In this document: positions 33,543-43,187 of the stretch, one piece after another
Numbering within the stretch: the first letter of the stretch is position 1
Layout: every line of letters begins with the position of its first letter
DNA from: Cognataquiflexum rubidum
GTDB taxonomy: Bacteria; Bacteroidota; Bacteroidia; Cytophagales; Cyclobacteriaceae
Reading direction: 5' to 3'
Assembly (NCBI RefSeq): GCF_022538115.1
Contig: NZ_JAKZAL010000005.1
Coordinates: 62,001 to 126,000 of the forward strand
DNA length: 64,000 nucleotides
The notes under the pieces: model-generated
What the model was told of the DNA's origin: nothing
Databases searched by the model: none
Seen by the model: only the letters and a program-made list of their open reading frames with translations
Program-made: the position numbers and the translations under genes

Positions 33543-36035
33543 TCATTGTACTTTGAATGAATAAGTTCCTGAAACAGGTTTTCCCTCTATAGAAAGTCCC
33601 TCAAGTCTGATTTCCACTTGGGTTTTGCCATCAGTCAGCGGGAATTCTACCACTGCTTTCCCGTTTTTGTCAGTGGTGATTTCTGGATTCCAATAGATCG
33701 TGGACCGGTAATCCGGTATCCTTGGGCCAACATTTTCAATGTATTTTGGAGGAGTATAAAACTGCCGCACGGGTGCAAATCCTGTTTTGTTCAAGGTGGC
33801 ATTGCTGTCCATTTTTGGGGTTTTTGAAAGTTGGTCAGCTTGTGGATTTCCTCTCTTTGTAAAGATATTGATCACACCGCCCGCACCGTCGGGTCCAAAT
33901 ATCATGGCCTTGGACATGCTTCGCAAAAGGTCAATCCGCTCAATATCAGGAACCATGATCACCGCCGCCATGGAAGTCTGAACCGGCATCCCGTCCAAGA
34001 GAAACAAAGCTCCCCTGTTTTGGGAACCTCCGGGAGCACCGCCCCGGATCGTGACAGTAGGTGGAGGATTGATGCTGAACACATCTCCGCTCACGGTGAC
34101 TCCCGGGAATCGCCCACGTATCAGCTGGAAGACATTCTGGAAAACCCATTCCTCCGGAGTTACCAATAGGGTAAAGTCGGGATTGTCCTGGTATTGGATA
34201 GCACGGATATCAGACTTGCGCTGGATCTGACTGCTTTGGACGGTAACCTCTTCCAATTCTACCATTTGGTTTTTGAGAAATTGCTGCATCATCAGATCGG
34301 CCTGTTTGACCTCCATCCAATACTCCTTGAATTCGTATTCTGAGCCGTCGATTGTCAATAGATCAGAATTTTTCAAGGAAATATCCAGTCTGTTTTTTTC
34401 AAAAAATTCCACATCGTTGGGTTTGACCTGGATGGGATTGTTTTTCCTGTTTTTGTTGACCGTAAATACCTGGATGTAAATCGATGTCGAATCTTCAAAA
34501 TCCAATCCTTGGAATGAAAAATATCCTTTATCGTCGGTCTGACCGTCATATACCAAAGGGTGGTCTTTTTGATTGACTATCAAAGTCAGGAATTTTGGTT
34601 CGGTAATTCCCCTTCGTCCTTCCGGCAAGACCCGGCCCGCCAAGTTGATACCAAAGTCAAAGAAATGTTCCCTTTCCTTTTCCAGTTTGTCAAGATGCGA
34701 CCAATCGAATCTCCTCCAACCTTGGGTCAATAAGAGATTGTCAAGGTCTTTGGCAGCTGTTGGATTGGTAGCATCAAAGTAGAAAGCCGGTTGTTCTATT
34801 TCTCCCTTCAGTTCGGAAGACAAGTCCATATACGTGCTGATGTTTTGGGAATGGGAAGGATAATGTACCTGAATTCCATCAGTGGCAGAAAGTGAAAAAT
34901 TGCCCTGAACAGGTTTGCCAAAGGCATCTTTGACCTGGATTTCCATTCTTACGGTTTCATTTGGAGCGTAGCTGGTTTTGGAAGAAATGAATTTGACAAG
35001 GGATTTTTCTTCAGGCTTTAGGAAAACCAACCGCTCAGCAAATGGATTTCCCATTCGGTCCAACAAAGAAAACTGAATGATACCCGATTTGAAATCCGCC
35101 TTGTTGAGGGTGAATTTTTTCATCGCAGCACCTCCTTCAAAAGTCTGGGTAAATAAAATTGCCCCTTTGGAAAGGGCCATCAGGTGAAGTGTTTCCTTTT
35201 CAGTAATGTTGCTTTTGATGTAAATTTCAAGTTGGTCGGCAGTAAAGGATGAATTGACATTGAGGACATAGCCTTTATCTTTGATTTCCGGAAATCCAAT
35301 TCTTTTTTGATTTCCGCCGGCAGTGGCAACGACCTCATACTTTTCTCCTTTTCGGGGGATAAAAGTAAAACTGCCAATGCCAAGATGGGAGGAAGAAAAA
35401 TTGCCTAATGTGTCTTTTTTTGAATCAATAATATGTCCTCTGACTTGGATTCCTTTTCCGTTTTGGCCGATTGCCTTAAAGCCGATTGCCGTGGAAATCC
35501 CATCCACCAAATCGCCACCTTCGGGAAAGAGCATCAATTCAAAGTCATTTTGAGGCGGTGCTGCTCCGGAGCTGACTTTCCCCAATTCGCCGATATAAAT
35601 AGCTTGGTGAAAAAATACCTCAGGCTCAAAATTCCTCATCCAAGTCGAATAAGCCCTCAGCGTATACATGCCTGCAGAAAGACCGGACGGCAAGGTGATA
35701 TCACCTCTTCCGATTCCTTTTTCCATTTTTAGAATGATTTGGCTGACCTTTCTTTTGCTTTGGTTGTCGATCAATTCTACATAGACAGGTACAGTAGGAG
35801 TATTGTAGATGAGTTGGTCATCCTTTTGCAAAGTGCCATATGCCTTGATCCAAATCGTATCATTCAAAAAATAATGGGGCTTATCGGTGTGAAGAAATAC
35901 TTTTTCGAAAGGATAGGATACTTGGTAGAGTTTGGTTTTTGATATTAAGGATTCCAGATTTTGGGCTTGCGAAAACCCTGAAAAAAATACCTGAAGCAAA
36001 AAAATAAGGAAGAGAGGATTGGAGGCCTTTTTCAT
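33543..36035 (-). CDS. Macroglobulin MG2-like protein with TonB-plug domain, no barrel (830 aa)
   Basis: Exported surface or periplasmic protein. A signal peptide (about 1-24) is followed by macroglobulin-like beta domains, with MG2-type text EKVFLHTDKPHYFLNDTIW and LPSGLSAGMYTLRAYSTWM in the first 130 residues. Further Ig-like repeats run to about 560. A TonB-plug-like domain follows at about 610-730 (RGRFPGVTVSGDVFSI, FLLDGMPVQ, DIERIDLLRS, GAGGVINIFTKRG). Instead of the 22-strand barrel, only about 100 residues remain, ending in a macroglobulin-like strand (YWNPEITTDKNGKAVVEF). It is closely similar in plan to 38613-41108. Function is unknown; handling of secreted proteins or partner receptors is a guess. 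Confidence 0.82.
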   Translation of the reverse strand: MKKASNPLFLIFLLQVFFSGFSQAQNLESLISKTKLYQVSYPFEKVFLHTDKPHYFLNDTIWIKAYGTLQKDDQLIYNTPTVPVYVELIDNQSKRKVSQIILKMEKGIGRGDITLPSGLSAGMYTLRAYSTWMRNFEPEVFFHQAIYIGELGKVSSGAAPPQNDFELMLFPEGGDLVDGISTAIGFKAIGQNGKGIQVRGHIIDSKKDTLGNFSSSHLGIGSFTFIPRKGEKYEVVATAGGNQKRIGFPEIKDKGYVLNVNSSFTADQLEIYIKSNITEKETLHLMALSKGAILFTQTFEGGAAMKKFTLNKADFKSGIIQFSLLDRMGNPFAERLVFLKPEEKSLVKFISSKTSYAPNETVRMEIQVKDAFGKPVQGNFSLSATDGIQVHYPSHSQNISTYMDLSSELKGEIEQPAFYFDATNPTAAKDLDNLLLTQGWRRFDWSHLDKLEKEREHFFDFGINLAGRVLPEGRRGITEPKFLTLIVNQKDHPLVYDGQTDDKGYFSFQGLDFEDSTSIYIQVFTVNKNRKNNPIQVKPNDVEFFEKNRLDISLKNSDLLTIDGSEYEFKEYWMEVKQADLMMQQFLKNQMVELEEVTVQSSQIQRKSDIRAIQYQDNPDFTLLVTPEEWVFQNVFQLIRGRFPGVTVSGDVFSINPPPTVTIRGGAPGGSQNRGALFLLDGMPVQTSMAAVIMVPDIERIDLLRSMSKAMIFGPDGAGGVINIFTKRGNPQADQLSKTPKMDSNATLNKTGFAPVRQFYTPPKYIENVGPRIPDYRSTIYWNPEITTDKNGKAVVEFPLTDGKTQVEIRLEGLSIEGKPVSGTYSFKVQ

Positions 36036-36232
36036 AAGTGGGGATTTTGAAAGTATATAAACTAAAAATAATCAAATATTTATCTGTTGTAAGTAAATCG
36101 AGAATCTTTTAAGTAAATAATTTATCCCTCATCCTACTCCCAAACAATCAAACTGACCTGCTTGTACTTTTCCCACTTCAAAAAAATTTATGAAATGTCA
36201 AATCGAGACTTCCGCACTAACTTCAAATCGAA

Positions 36233-37231
36233 TTACTTATTTACTTCAAGGGGTTTTCTAAAGAAAAATGCTGCCTGATCTCCATTACCTTCTTTATTTA
36301 GGATTTCTGCTGATTTGGCGTATTTGCTCTTTTTGATTTTTCTCTTAAAAGTAGAGACCAGTCCTTTTGGGTTTGGTGTCCGCAATGGGATATCCTGGAT
36401 ATACTTTTCGCTGCCCGAAAACTGGAAATGTGTGGAATCATAAACTGTTTTGAACAATTCCATATTTGACTTTTCTCCAAGGATCTTCATACTTTCTTTG
36501 GAATGGAGAAAGAAATGTCTTGGTGCATCCAGTTGTACCCAGTTTGTTTTATAATGGTTCCAGGCGTAAGAAGAGACAGTAGGAATCCTGATGATGCATA
36601 CACCTCCGGGCGCAAGGATTTTACTGACTTTTTGAAGATGATCCAATGGATCGGGAATATGTTCAAATGAATGATGGTAGGTGATGATGTCCCACGTTCC
36701 TTCGATATCAAAAATGTTGGAATTACTGATCTGCAGTCCGTTGTCATATTTGATGGATTCTGACAGAAACGGATCACAGCCATGTACATTTTTAAATCCG
36801 ATCTCTGCCAGAGGGTATAAAAAATTCTTACCGTTGCCACAGCCAATATCCAGTATTTTTGATTCCTTACTTATATTGAGTCCGTTAAGAATGAAAAAAA
36901 GATCTGTGCCTGAAATCAGACTTGCCGTCTTTCTCAAGAACGGATTTTTTCCTGTGACAAGTTGGGCATATTTTTTTCTGTTGATGGCTCCTAAAATTCC
37001 TTTGAATTTTTTCCCATCGTATTTCCCAAAGCTGTAATAATTTTCAGGATAAAACTTTGACATGTCTTGCGGAATATCACTTATCTGAAGGCAATGACAC
37101 TTGGAGCATTGAAAATATTGGAACTTTTCCCTCATCCCAAACATCATTTCCTTTACCTGATAGGTCTTATTTCCTTTGGCATTGTTACATATTCTGCATA
37201 CCGGACTATCAATCATTTTCTCCGTGCTCAT
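36233..37231 (-). CDS. Class I SAM methyltransferase with N-terminal zinc-binding motif (332 aa)
   Basis: The first 60 residues hold two Cys pairs, CRIC and CSKC (VCRICNN and FQCSKCHCLQ), probably one zinc site, as in many sugar or glycolipid C- and O-methyltransferases. The SAM domain follows: motif I ILDIGCGNGKNF (about 125-136), then YHHSFEHIPDPLDHL and LAPGGVCIIRIPTV. The C-terminus is basic (TFKRKIKKSKYAKS). Substrate is unknown; similar proteins modify cell-surface polysaccharides. It sits between the two macroglobulin/plug modules, 127 bases after one and 197 before the other, and may simply be an insert. Confidence 0.82.
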   Translation of the reverse strand: MSTEKMIDSPVCRICNNAKGNKTYQVKEMMFGMREKFQYFQCSKCHCLQISDIPQDMSKFYPENYYSFGKYDGKKFKGILGAINRKKYAQLVTGKNPFLRKTASLISGTDLFFILNGLNISKESKILDIGCGNGKNFLYPLAEIGFKNVHGCDPFLSESIKYDNGLQISNSNIFDIEGTWDIITYHHSFEHIPDPLDHLQKVSKILAPGGVCIIRIPTVSSYAWNHYKTNWVQLDAPRHFFLHSKESMKILGEKSNMELFKTVYDSTHFQFSGSEKYIQDIPLRTPNPKGLVSTFKRKIKKSKYAKSAEILNKEGNGDQAAFFFRKPLEVNK

Positions 37232-37358
37232 TCTGAGTTTGTTTTAGTCCAAGGCATTTTGGATAAAAATAATAAGTTCTAGTATCTTATCCACTTTGAC
37301 AAAAGTAGTAAAGATTGGAATACTAATTTGCTTGGATTCGTAATTGGAAGAAGGAACT

Positions 37359-38606
37359 TTATTTCTCTCCCATCCCGTAATCCAGTGGCATCAGGTCGCC
37401 GATTTTTTCCCATCCCATGTATCCCTGCACAAAAATGTCAAAAGGATGAAAATAGCTGCCATTATCAAAAACCTGAACAGCCTTGGAGCGCATTTCCAAC
37501 TTGCTCAGTTGAGGAAGTTTTGTTCCTGAATCCCCAATCAAATCTGAGCCTATGTTTTTGATGGTAAAATTGATATTGCGAAGACTGTAAAGAAAAAATG
37601 CAGACTCCTCCTCCTCATGCAGATACAGGATATAGACAGGTTTATTGTAGATGATAAATACCTTCCCGTCTTTTGTAGACTGGGTCAGTGTAGCCGCTGC
37701 TATCGGGTCATTGAATGGGATGTCGATGGAATCTAAAGATGCCAATTCCTTTTCTTCTTTTCCCTCATCCAACTTTACCTCACTTCCATAGCCAACAATT
37801 TCCAAATTCACTTCAGCGGGTATGTTTGGGACTTTTTGGGTTGGGAAAATTCGGTATCCGGAATTTTCTGCTTTTCCTTCATACAAGCTCCTCATGAAGT
37901 GCATCATACTACCCAAATATGCTTTTTCCCGGCTTTCGGTCACTTTTTTGACTCTTCTTTTTGGAAGGTTTTCTTCCACAAAGTAGGGGTATCCGGCATA
38001 CACCACCTCATTTCTTACTTTGTTGTATTCAAATCCGGTGAGGACGTATTTGATTTGGTAACCAAGGTTAGGATTTTCTATTTGGAGAATATCCTTGGCA
38101 CGCACTTTCAGTGAGTTTGGTTCTGTTTCCCCATCGAGGATCAGTACTTCGGGATTGAGGATGTTGCAGTTTGCGGCATTGGCACTGCTACCCAAAAAAT
38201 ATTTCTTGAATACTTCAAGGTTTTCGTACCAGGTTTTATCTCTTTTTTCTGTCACTTCACTTCCTTCCAATTCTATGGTTTCTGGCAAAATCCTGAATTC
38301 GTAAAAACTCCGCAAAACCTTGGTCGAAATGGTATAGCTGAAAGGTTGAAACCCAATATAGCTGATGACAAGTTCATGGTTGCCCTCGGGGATGGACAAA
38401 TCAAATTCCCCTTGCTTATTGGTAGAAGTACCGATACTGGAATTGCTGATAAAAACAGTGGCAAAAAGCAAAGGCTCTAAAGTCTCCGCATCCAATACCC
38501 TTCCTTTGATACTGTATTGTCCAAAAGCATTCAGGCCAAACAGCCAAAAAGACAACAAAAGAGTCAGAGAAATCCTGATTATGGGTTTGGGATTGATTTT
38601 CAACAT
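37359..38606 (-). CDS. Carboxypeptidase-regulatory-like exported protein (415 aa)
   Basis: A signal peptide ends near GLNAFGQ. It is followed by a carboxypeptidase D regulatory-like beta domain (about 30-115: YSIKGRVLDAETLEPLLFAT, GEFDLSIPEGNHELVISYIG), the fold that often opens SusC-type receptors. The remaining 300 residues are not recognised; in Bacteroidota such regions form outer-membrane-associated beta proteins. The gene starts six bases after the stop of the 831-residue macroglobulin/plug gene, so they form an operon and likely a complex. Confidence 0.78.
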   Translation of the reverse strand: MLKINPKPIIRISLTLLLSFWLFGLNAFGQYSIKGRVLDAETLEPLLFATVFISNSSIGTSTNKQGEFDLSIPEGNHELVISYIGFQPFSYTISTKVLRSFYEFRILPETIELEGSEVTEKRDKTWYENLEVFKKYFLGSSANAANCNILNPEVLILDGETEPNSLKVRAKDILQIENPNLGYQIKYVLTGFEYNKVRNEVVYAGYPYFVEENLPKRRVKKVTESREKAYLGSMMHFMRSLYEGKAENSGYRIFPTQKVPNIPAEVNLEIVGYGSEVKLDEGKEEKELASLDSIDIPFNDPIAAATLTQSTKDGKVFIIYNKPVYILYLHEEEESAFFLYSLRNINFTIKNIGSDLIGDSGTKLPQLSKLEMRSKAVQVFDNGSYFHPFDIFVQGYMGWEKIGDLMPLDYGMGEK

Positions 38607-38612
38607 CTGTTT

Positions 38613-41108
38613 TTATTTCACTTTGAATCTGTAGGTGGCGTGGATGGGTTCGCCGGATTTGGATATGCCTTGAAGATTGACAAATACTTCAGGCTTGCTT
38701 TCGGTGAGGAGAAATTCAATCTGCGCCTTTCCCGTATTGTCTGTATCCAAATTGGGATTCCAATAAATGGTGGACCTGAAGTCTATCGCAATCGGCGCAC
38801 TGATGTCATAAACTCCCGATGGAGAGTAAAATTCCCGGATGGGAACATACCCTTTGGCTTTGATGGTCGTATTGCCAATAACAGGTTCATCCTCCCATTT
38901 GTAATTAGGGTTTCCGGCTTTGGTCAATACATTGATGACTCCTCCTGCCCCGTCAGCACCGTAAACAGCTCCTTTGCTCAGGCCCATCAGTATGTCTATT
39001 CTTTCTATTTCAGCGACAGGCAACAGACCCACCATTGATGGCATCACCCTCATGCCATCAATAAGAAAAGTGGCACCTCCGGAATTCATGATAGAGCCTC
39101 CGCCGCCTCTGATGATAACTACCGGAGTGGGGTAAAGGCTGAACACATCTCCAATCACATTGACGCCCGGGAATCTTCCCCTAAGCACCTGGAAAACATT
39201 TTGAAAATAGTAAAATTCTTTGGTCACAAACATGCCCCTGTCGGGCGTATTGTTGTACTGGATGGCCCGGTTATCAGGTTTTAAGCTTCTTTTCCCTGTC
39301 ACGGTAACCTCTCCCAATTCGATTTCCTGACTCAGTCTGAATTGTTCCATCATGTTTTTCGCCTCCTTTACAGAGACGAGATAGTCATCAAAATCCTGAA
39401 ACTTATCTCCCGAGGGAAGCAGGGCTTTGTTTCTCTCCTGGAATTTGGGAGCCTTTGGAATTGACATCACTACCTCATTTCTTTTGACCTCTGTGGTTTT
39501 TCCGCTATTTTTTTCCTTTTCGATGTAGGCCTGCATGTAAATTCCTACTGAATCCTGGTAATCCATTCCGAGAAATGAGAACTCACCAATTTCATTGGTC
39601 TCGCCTTCATAGAGGATAGGCATTCCAAAGCGGTGGGTTACCATCATCCGCAATGCGTGTGGTTCTTCGATCGGTTTTTCATTCACTTTATATACTTTTC
39701 CCGTCAAGGTCAGCCCTTCCTCAAAAGCGTATGTCGGCGGGCTGCTTAATTTTGACAAATGTTCCCAAGAGAATCTTCTCCAGCCTTGGGTCAAAAGGAG
39801 GTTGTCCAGGTATTTTTCAGCATTTGGGTTTTCAGGATTGAAGTAATAATCCGGTTGCTCTATTTCCCCTTTGACCTCTGAACTCAGCAGAAAGTAGGAA
39901 TGGATGTTTTCTGCATTTTCAGGCTGCAAGACCTGATAGGCATCCGTCACCGATACCGAGAAGTTTCCTTCCACAGCCCTTTGGAATTCGTCCATTACGT
40001 TGATTTCCATCTGAACACGTACCTTGGAAATGTATTCGGCTTTTGCTGTTTTAAAGGTTGCGTTTCCTTTTGAAAAAGGAAAAAGATAGACCAGCCTTTC
40101 TGCCAAAAGTGTCGTTTCCTCATCCATCAGGGTAAAGGTGACCAAGCCCGGATAAAAACCTTCTTTGGAAATTAATGTCGAATTGATTGCCTGTTTTGCG
40201 TCAAATTCCTTTTCATATACTTTTTGACCTTTGGACAGTCCGACAAGGAAGAGTTTCTTGCCATCATTGGCTGTTGAGAGATTATTTCTGATCTCTACTT
40301 TGATTTCTTCTTCCGAAAAGAGCGGATCAAAATTGAGGACATAACCTTGTTTTTGGATTCGGCTCAATGCAAATTTAGACCAGTCCTGCTCTGGAGATTT
40401 GGCATGAACCTCATAAAATTCATTCTCTTTTGGGGTGAATCCGAAGCTTCCCATACCAAGATGCTCTGATTGGAAGCGCATGATTGTATCCGACTTGCTG
40501 TTCAAAATATAGCCGATGACATCCGTACTGCGTCCGTAGGCATCAGTGGCTTTGAAGCCGATTTTACTTTTTAGGCCTTCTACAAGATCGCCTCCTTCGG
40601 GGAAAAAGCCGAGATTCAGTTTGGAATCTGAACCTGCATATTCCCAACCTTCACCCAGTTCCCCTACCCAAATGTCTTTGTGGAAATAAGCTGCATCGCC
40701 AAAATTCCGCATCCATTGGGTATATGCCCGAAGGGAGTAAGCTCCGGGTTTGAGGTCTTTGGGTAGGACGATGTCTCCCTGACCTTTGCCTTCCTCCAGC
40801 TTGATGATGATGCGGTCAATGTACCTTTCAAATTTGGCATCGAACAGGTCCACATAGAGCGGAACGGATTTGGTCGCTTCCGGAGCCTCACCACCTTTTT
40901 CAATCATACCGTAGGCTTTGATCCAAATGGTGTCATTCAGGACATAATGAGGCTTATCTGTGTGGAGGTAGACTTTTTCCCAAGGGAAAGTATTGTTATA
41001 TTCTTTGAAGGATGCGGTCAGTTTTTCTATAGATGATTGGGCAGAAAGACTGAAGTTCAAAAAGTTAATCAGACCAAAGCAGAGAAACAGGGAAAGGCTT
41101 TTTTTCAT
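38613..41108 (-). CDS. Macroglobulin MG2-like protein with TonB-plug domain, paralogue (831 aa)
   Basis: Same architecture as 33543-36035. A signal peptide (about 1-22) leads to macroglobulin-like domains (EKVYLHTDKPHYVLNDTIW, LPKDLKPGAYSLRAYTQWM) and then a plug-like domain at about 610-735 (LRGRFPGVNVIGDVFSLYP, TFLIDGMRV, EIERIDILMGLSKG, GAGGVINVLTKAG). A short macroglobulin tail (IYWNPNLDTDNTGKAQIEF) closes it, with no barrel. Both copies share PEGGDLVEG/DG and EHLGMGSFGF / HLGIGSFTF blocks. The gene heads the operon with the regulatory-like gene downstream. Duplication followed by separation by the methyltransferase gene is the simplest history. Confidence 0.82.
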   Translation of the reverse strand: MKKSLSLFLCFGLINFLNFSLSAQSSIEKLTASFKEYNNTFPWEKVYLHTDKPHYVLNDTIWIKAYGMIEKGGEAPEATKSVPLYVDLFDAKFERYIDRIIIKLEEGKGQGDIVLPKDLKPGAYSLRAYTQWMRNFGDAAYFHKDIWVGELGEGWEYAGSDSKLNLGFFPEGGDLVEGLKSKIGFKATDAYGRSTDVIGYILNSKSDTIMRFQSEHLGMGSFGFTPKENEFYEVHAKSPEQDWSKFALSRIQKQGYVLNFDPLFSEEEIKVEIRNNLSTANDGKKLFLVGLSKGQKVYEKEFDAKQAINSTLISKEGFYPGLVTFTLMDEETTLLAERLVYLFPFSKGNATFKTAKAEYISKVRVQMEINVMDEFQRAVEGNFSVSVTDAYQVLQPENAENIHSYFLLSSEVKGEIEQPDYYFNPENPNAEKYLDNLLLTQGWRRFSWEHLSKLSSPPTYAFEEGLTLTGKVYKVNEKPIEEPHALRMMVTHRFGMPILYEGETNEIGEFSFLGMDYQDSVGIYMQAYIEKEKNSGKTTEVKRNEVVMSIPKAPKFQERNKALLPSGDKFQDFDDYLVSVKEAKNMMEQFRLSQEIELGEVTVTGKRSLKPDNRAIQYNNTPDRGMFVTKEFYYFQNVFQVLRGRFPGVNVIGDVFSLYPTPVVIIRGGGGSIMNSGGATFLIDGMRVMPSMVGLLPVAEIERIDILMGLSKGAVYGADGAGGVINVLTKAGNPNYKWEDEPVIGNTTIKAKGYVPIREFYSPSGVYDISAPIAIDFRSTIYWNPNLDTDNTGKAQIEFLLTESKPEVFVNLQGISKSGEPIHATYRFKVK

Positions 41109-41181
41109 TGGTGCAAAAAGGTTCTTATAAACTTAAGAAATTAACGAAAAGATAAAAAAATAGTTTGATTAATTGTAGCAC

Positions 41182-42321
41182 TCAAATCACTTCATTCAAA
41201 CCGAAGTAGAATGCGCTCTGATCTCCAAATGCAATGTCCAAGCGGATATTGAGACCTTCCTCATTGAGTTTGTACCTGAATCCAAAGCCTGCCCCATATC
41301 GGAATCTTTTCCATCCAAAATCACCCACCTTCGGTGCTACTTGTCCCGCGTGCCCAAAAAGAACCATTCCAAGATTTCTGTAAACAGGCAAGCGGTATTC
41401 TGCCTGATGGACCATGGCATGGTTATCCCGAAATCTCCCTTCAAAATATCCCCGCATTCGGTCGCTTCCCCCGATCAGTGAAATATGCTGAAAAGGAGGA
41501 TTGCCGGTGGTGAAACTCCACCAAGACTGCAGAGCGAGGACGTGGGTATCTGTAGTTTTGATGTATTTTCTAAAATCCGCTGTGTATTGGTTGAAGCTGA
41601 AGTTGCTCCCCAAAAAAGAAGCAAATCCCATCCAACTGAATCTGTTGTTCCATCCTCTGGTGGGCTGGAAGATGTTGTCTCTCGTGTCTTGATTAAGATT
41701 TAATCCCAAACCGGAAAGTCTTTGCCCATCGTATCCCGCCACTTGGCTGGTTTCCAATATTCCTCCCGGAACACGCCTATAGATGTCATCTACCCTGAAT
41801 TCGTACCTTGGACCAAAGAAGATTCCCGGGATAATCTGTCGCTGGTAATTCAGGTGAAAATAGGCAAATCGGGTGGTGTAGGATTCACCTTCGTCTGTGA
41901 CAGGGTCATTGCCGATACCATAAAATTTGAAAGGAAAATTTGAAAGCTCGAGTCGGGCATTGAGGTATTCCTTGTTTTCATTTGCCCATAGATCAAGCTC
42001 CGTGGTAAATATCGTCTGGTTGTTGAGTGTATACAAAATCGTGATCGGAATAGAGGAAGGGCGAAGGTTGGGATTCGTATCTCCTTTGTATTTGAAAACC
42101 CGGATGGCCCGGACGCCAAGTCCCAATTTGGTTTCAGGGGAATAAGTCACTGCAGGAATGAAGGCCCACTTTTCACCGGAAATGAGATCGATAACCTGAT
42201 CTCCAAAATCAAAAACCCTGTCTATTCCGCCGGATTTGGGAACCGTGTCGTTTGCTTCCTGAGCGGAAGCAAAGGAAAAAGACATGTAAAATATAAAAAA
42301 TAAAAAAGGGGCTGTTTTCAT
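41182..42321 (-). CDS. BamA/D15-type outer membrane beta-barrel protein (379 aa)
   Basis: Outer-membrane barrel of the surface antigen D15 (Omp85) superfamily without POTRA domains. The signal peptide is about residues 1-20 (ending FASAQ). Barrel text includes NIFQPTRGWNNRFSW and SLIGGSDRMRGYFEGRFRDN, the RGYxxGRF form of the L6 loop motif, and the final strands. ATG at 42321 is used, as the TTG three codons upstream adds nothing. The start codon lies inside the loop of a hairpin described separately. POTRA-less members of this size are common in Bacteroidota; cargo or role is unknown. Confidence 0.83.
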   Translation of the reverse strand: MKTAPFLFFIFYMSFSFASAQEANDTVPKSGGIDRVFDFGDQVIDLISGEKWAFIPAVTYSPETKLGLGVRAIRVFKYKGDTNPNLRPSSIPITILYTLNNQTIFTTELDLWANENKEYLNARLELSNFPFKFYGIGNDPVTDEGESYTTRFAYFHLNYQRQIIPGIFFGPRYEFRVDDIYRRVPGGILETSQVAGYDGQRLSGLGLNLNQDTRDNIFQPTRGWNNRFSWMGFASFLGSNFSFNQYTADFRKYIKTTDTHVLALQSWWSFTTGNPPFQHISLIGGSDRMRGYFEGRFRDNHAMVHQAEYRLPVYRNLGMVLFGHAGQVAPKVGDFGWKRFRYGAGFGFRYKLNEEGLNIRLDIAFGDQSAFYFGLNEVI

Positions 42322-42328
42322 CAGCCCC
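42302..42328 (-). terminator. Terminator-like hairpin holding a start codon in its loop
   Basis: On the minus strand a perfect 7-bp stem GGGGCTG / CAGCCCC has the loop ATGAAAA and is followed by TTTTTT. The loop begins with the ATG of the barrel gene, and the T-run is part of its signal-peptide codons. It comes 27 bases after the GNAT gene stop and can end that transcript. If a transcript reads through, the start codon would be folded into it. Confidence 0.7.
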
Positions 42329-42354
42329 AAAAGTAAGGAATGTTTTGTAAAACC

Positions 42355-42897
42355 TTAATCCATAAATTTTTCCACCTCTTCGCGGATGATGACGTACTGA
42401 AACAAGTCGCCGACTTTGCCATTTTTGATATAAGCATGTCTCAAAATAGCTTCCGGTTCGTAACCTGAATTTTCAAGGATTTTCATGGAAGGCACATTGA
42501 AATCAAAGACTTGGGCATAAATCCGCTTGATGGCAGGGAATTTTTCCAAGGCATATTCTGTAAACAATTGCACAGCTTCTGTGGCGATTCCTTTTCCCCA
42601 AAAGGGTTCACCTACCCAAAACCCGATTTCCATATTGGTACGGAGTTCATCTTTGCCGATTTCACAGCCGACAGAACCCACCAATTTGCCGTCAAATTCT
42701 ATTGCAAAATTCTGAGGGGGATTGAATTTTTGGTTATGCTCGATCCAATGCCGGGCATCATGGATGGTATAGGGAGAAGGGAAACTATCTCTCAGGTTTC
42801 TGGCAATATTTGGGTTGTTGGCTATAGGGTATAAGCTGTGATAATGGCCATCATGCCAAGTCACCAAGCTTACATTTCCCTTTCCTTGAATCTTCAT
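42355..42897 (-). CDS. GNAT family N-acetyltransferase, RimJ/RimL-like (180 aa)
   Basis: Acetyl-CoA-dependent acyltransferase. The chain shows the usual order: RNLRDSFPSPYTIHDARHWI, GKLVGSVGCEIGKDE, EIGFWVGEPFWGKGIATEAV with the Q/RxxGxG/A loop in the form FWGKGIA, and MKILENSGYEPEAILRHAYIKNG typical of the RimJ/RimL/ YdaF subgroup. Substrate could be a protein N-terminus or a small amine. It is transcribed alone toward the barrel gene. Confidence 0.87.
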   Translation of the reverse strand: MKIQGKGNVSLVTWHDGHYHSLYPIANNPNIARNLRDSFPSPYTIHDARHWIEHNQKFNPPQNFAIEFDGKLVGSVGCEIGKDELRTNMEIGFWVGEPFWGKGIATEAVQLFTEYALEKFPAIKRIYAQVFDFNVPSMKILENSGYEPEAILRHAYIKNGKVGDLFQYVIIREEVEKFMD

Positions 42898-43187
42898 TTT
42901 ATGGCTGGTTAAAGCTCCTTAAGATAACGGAGTTTTTTGAGTTTACTGAAAAGAATGTGTGTTTTTTTGATCAACCAAAATGATAAAATTGGTTTTGTCT
43001 TGGTTACTTTTTATACATGACAATCATCATTCCCTTTTTACCTCCCCGTCAGCTTTCTTTTAAAATATCGCAAACATTTCAAAAGAATGATCATTTGATA
43101 CTATCCAAACCATAACTATTAATAATATGGTTAAAAGTTCAATTTCACCTGCTGTGGACCATGGACTGTATAACTATTGACCATTTC

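Noticed and set aside
33543-36035. Full TonB-dependent receptor
   Set aside because: Only about 100 residues follow the plug, far too few for a 22-strand barrel.
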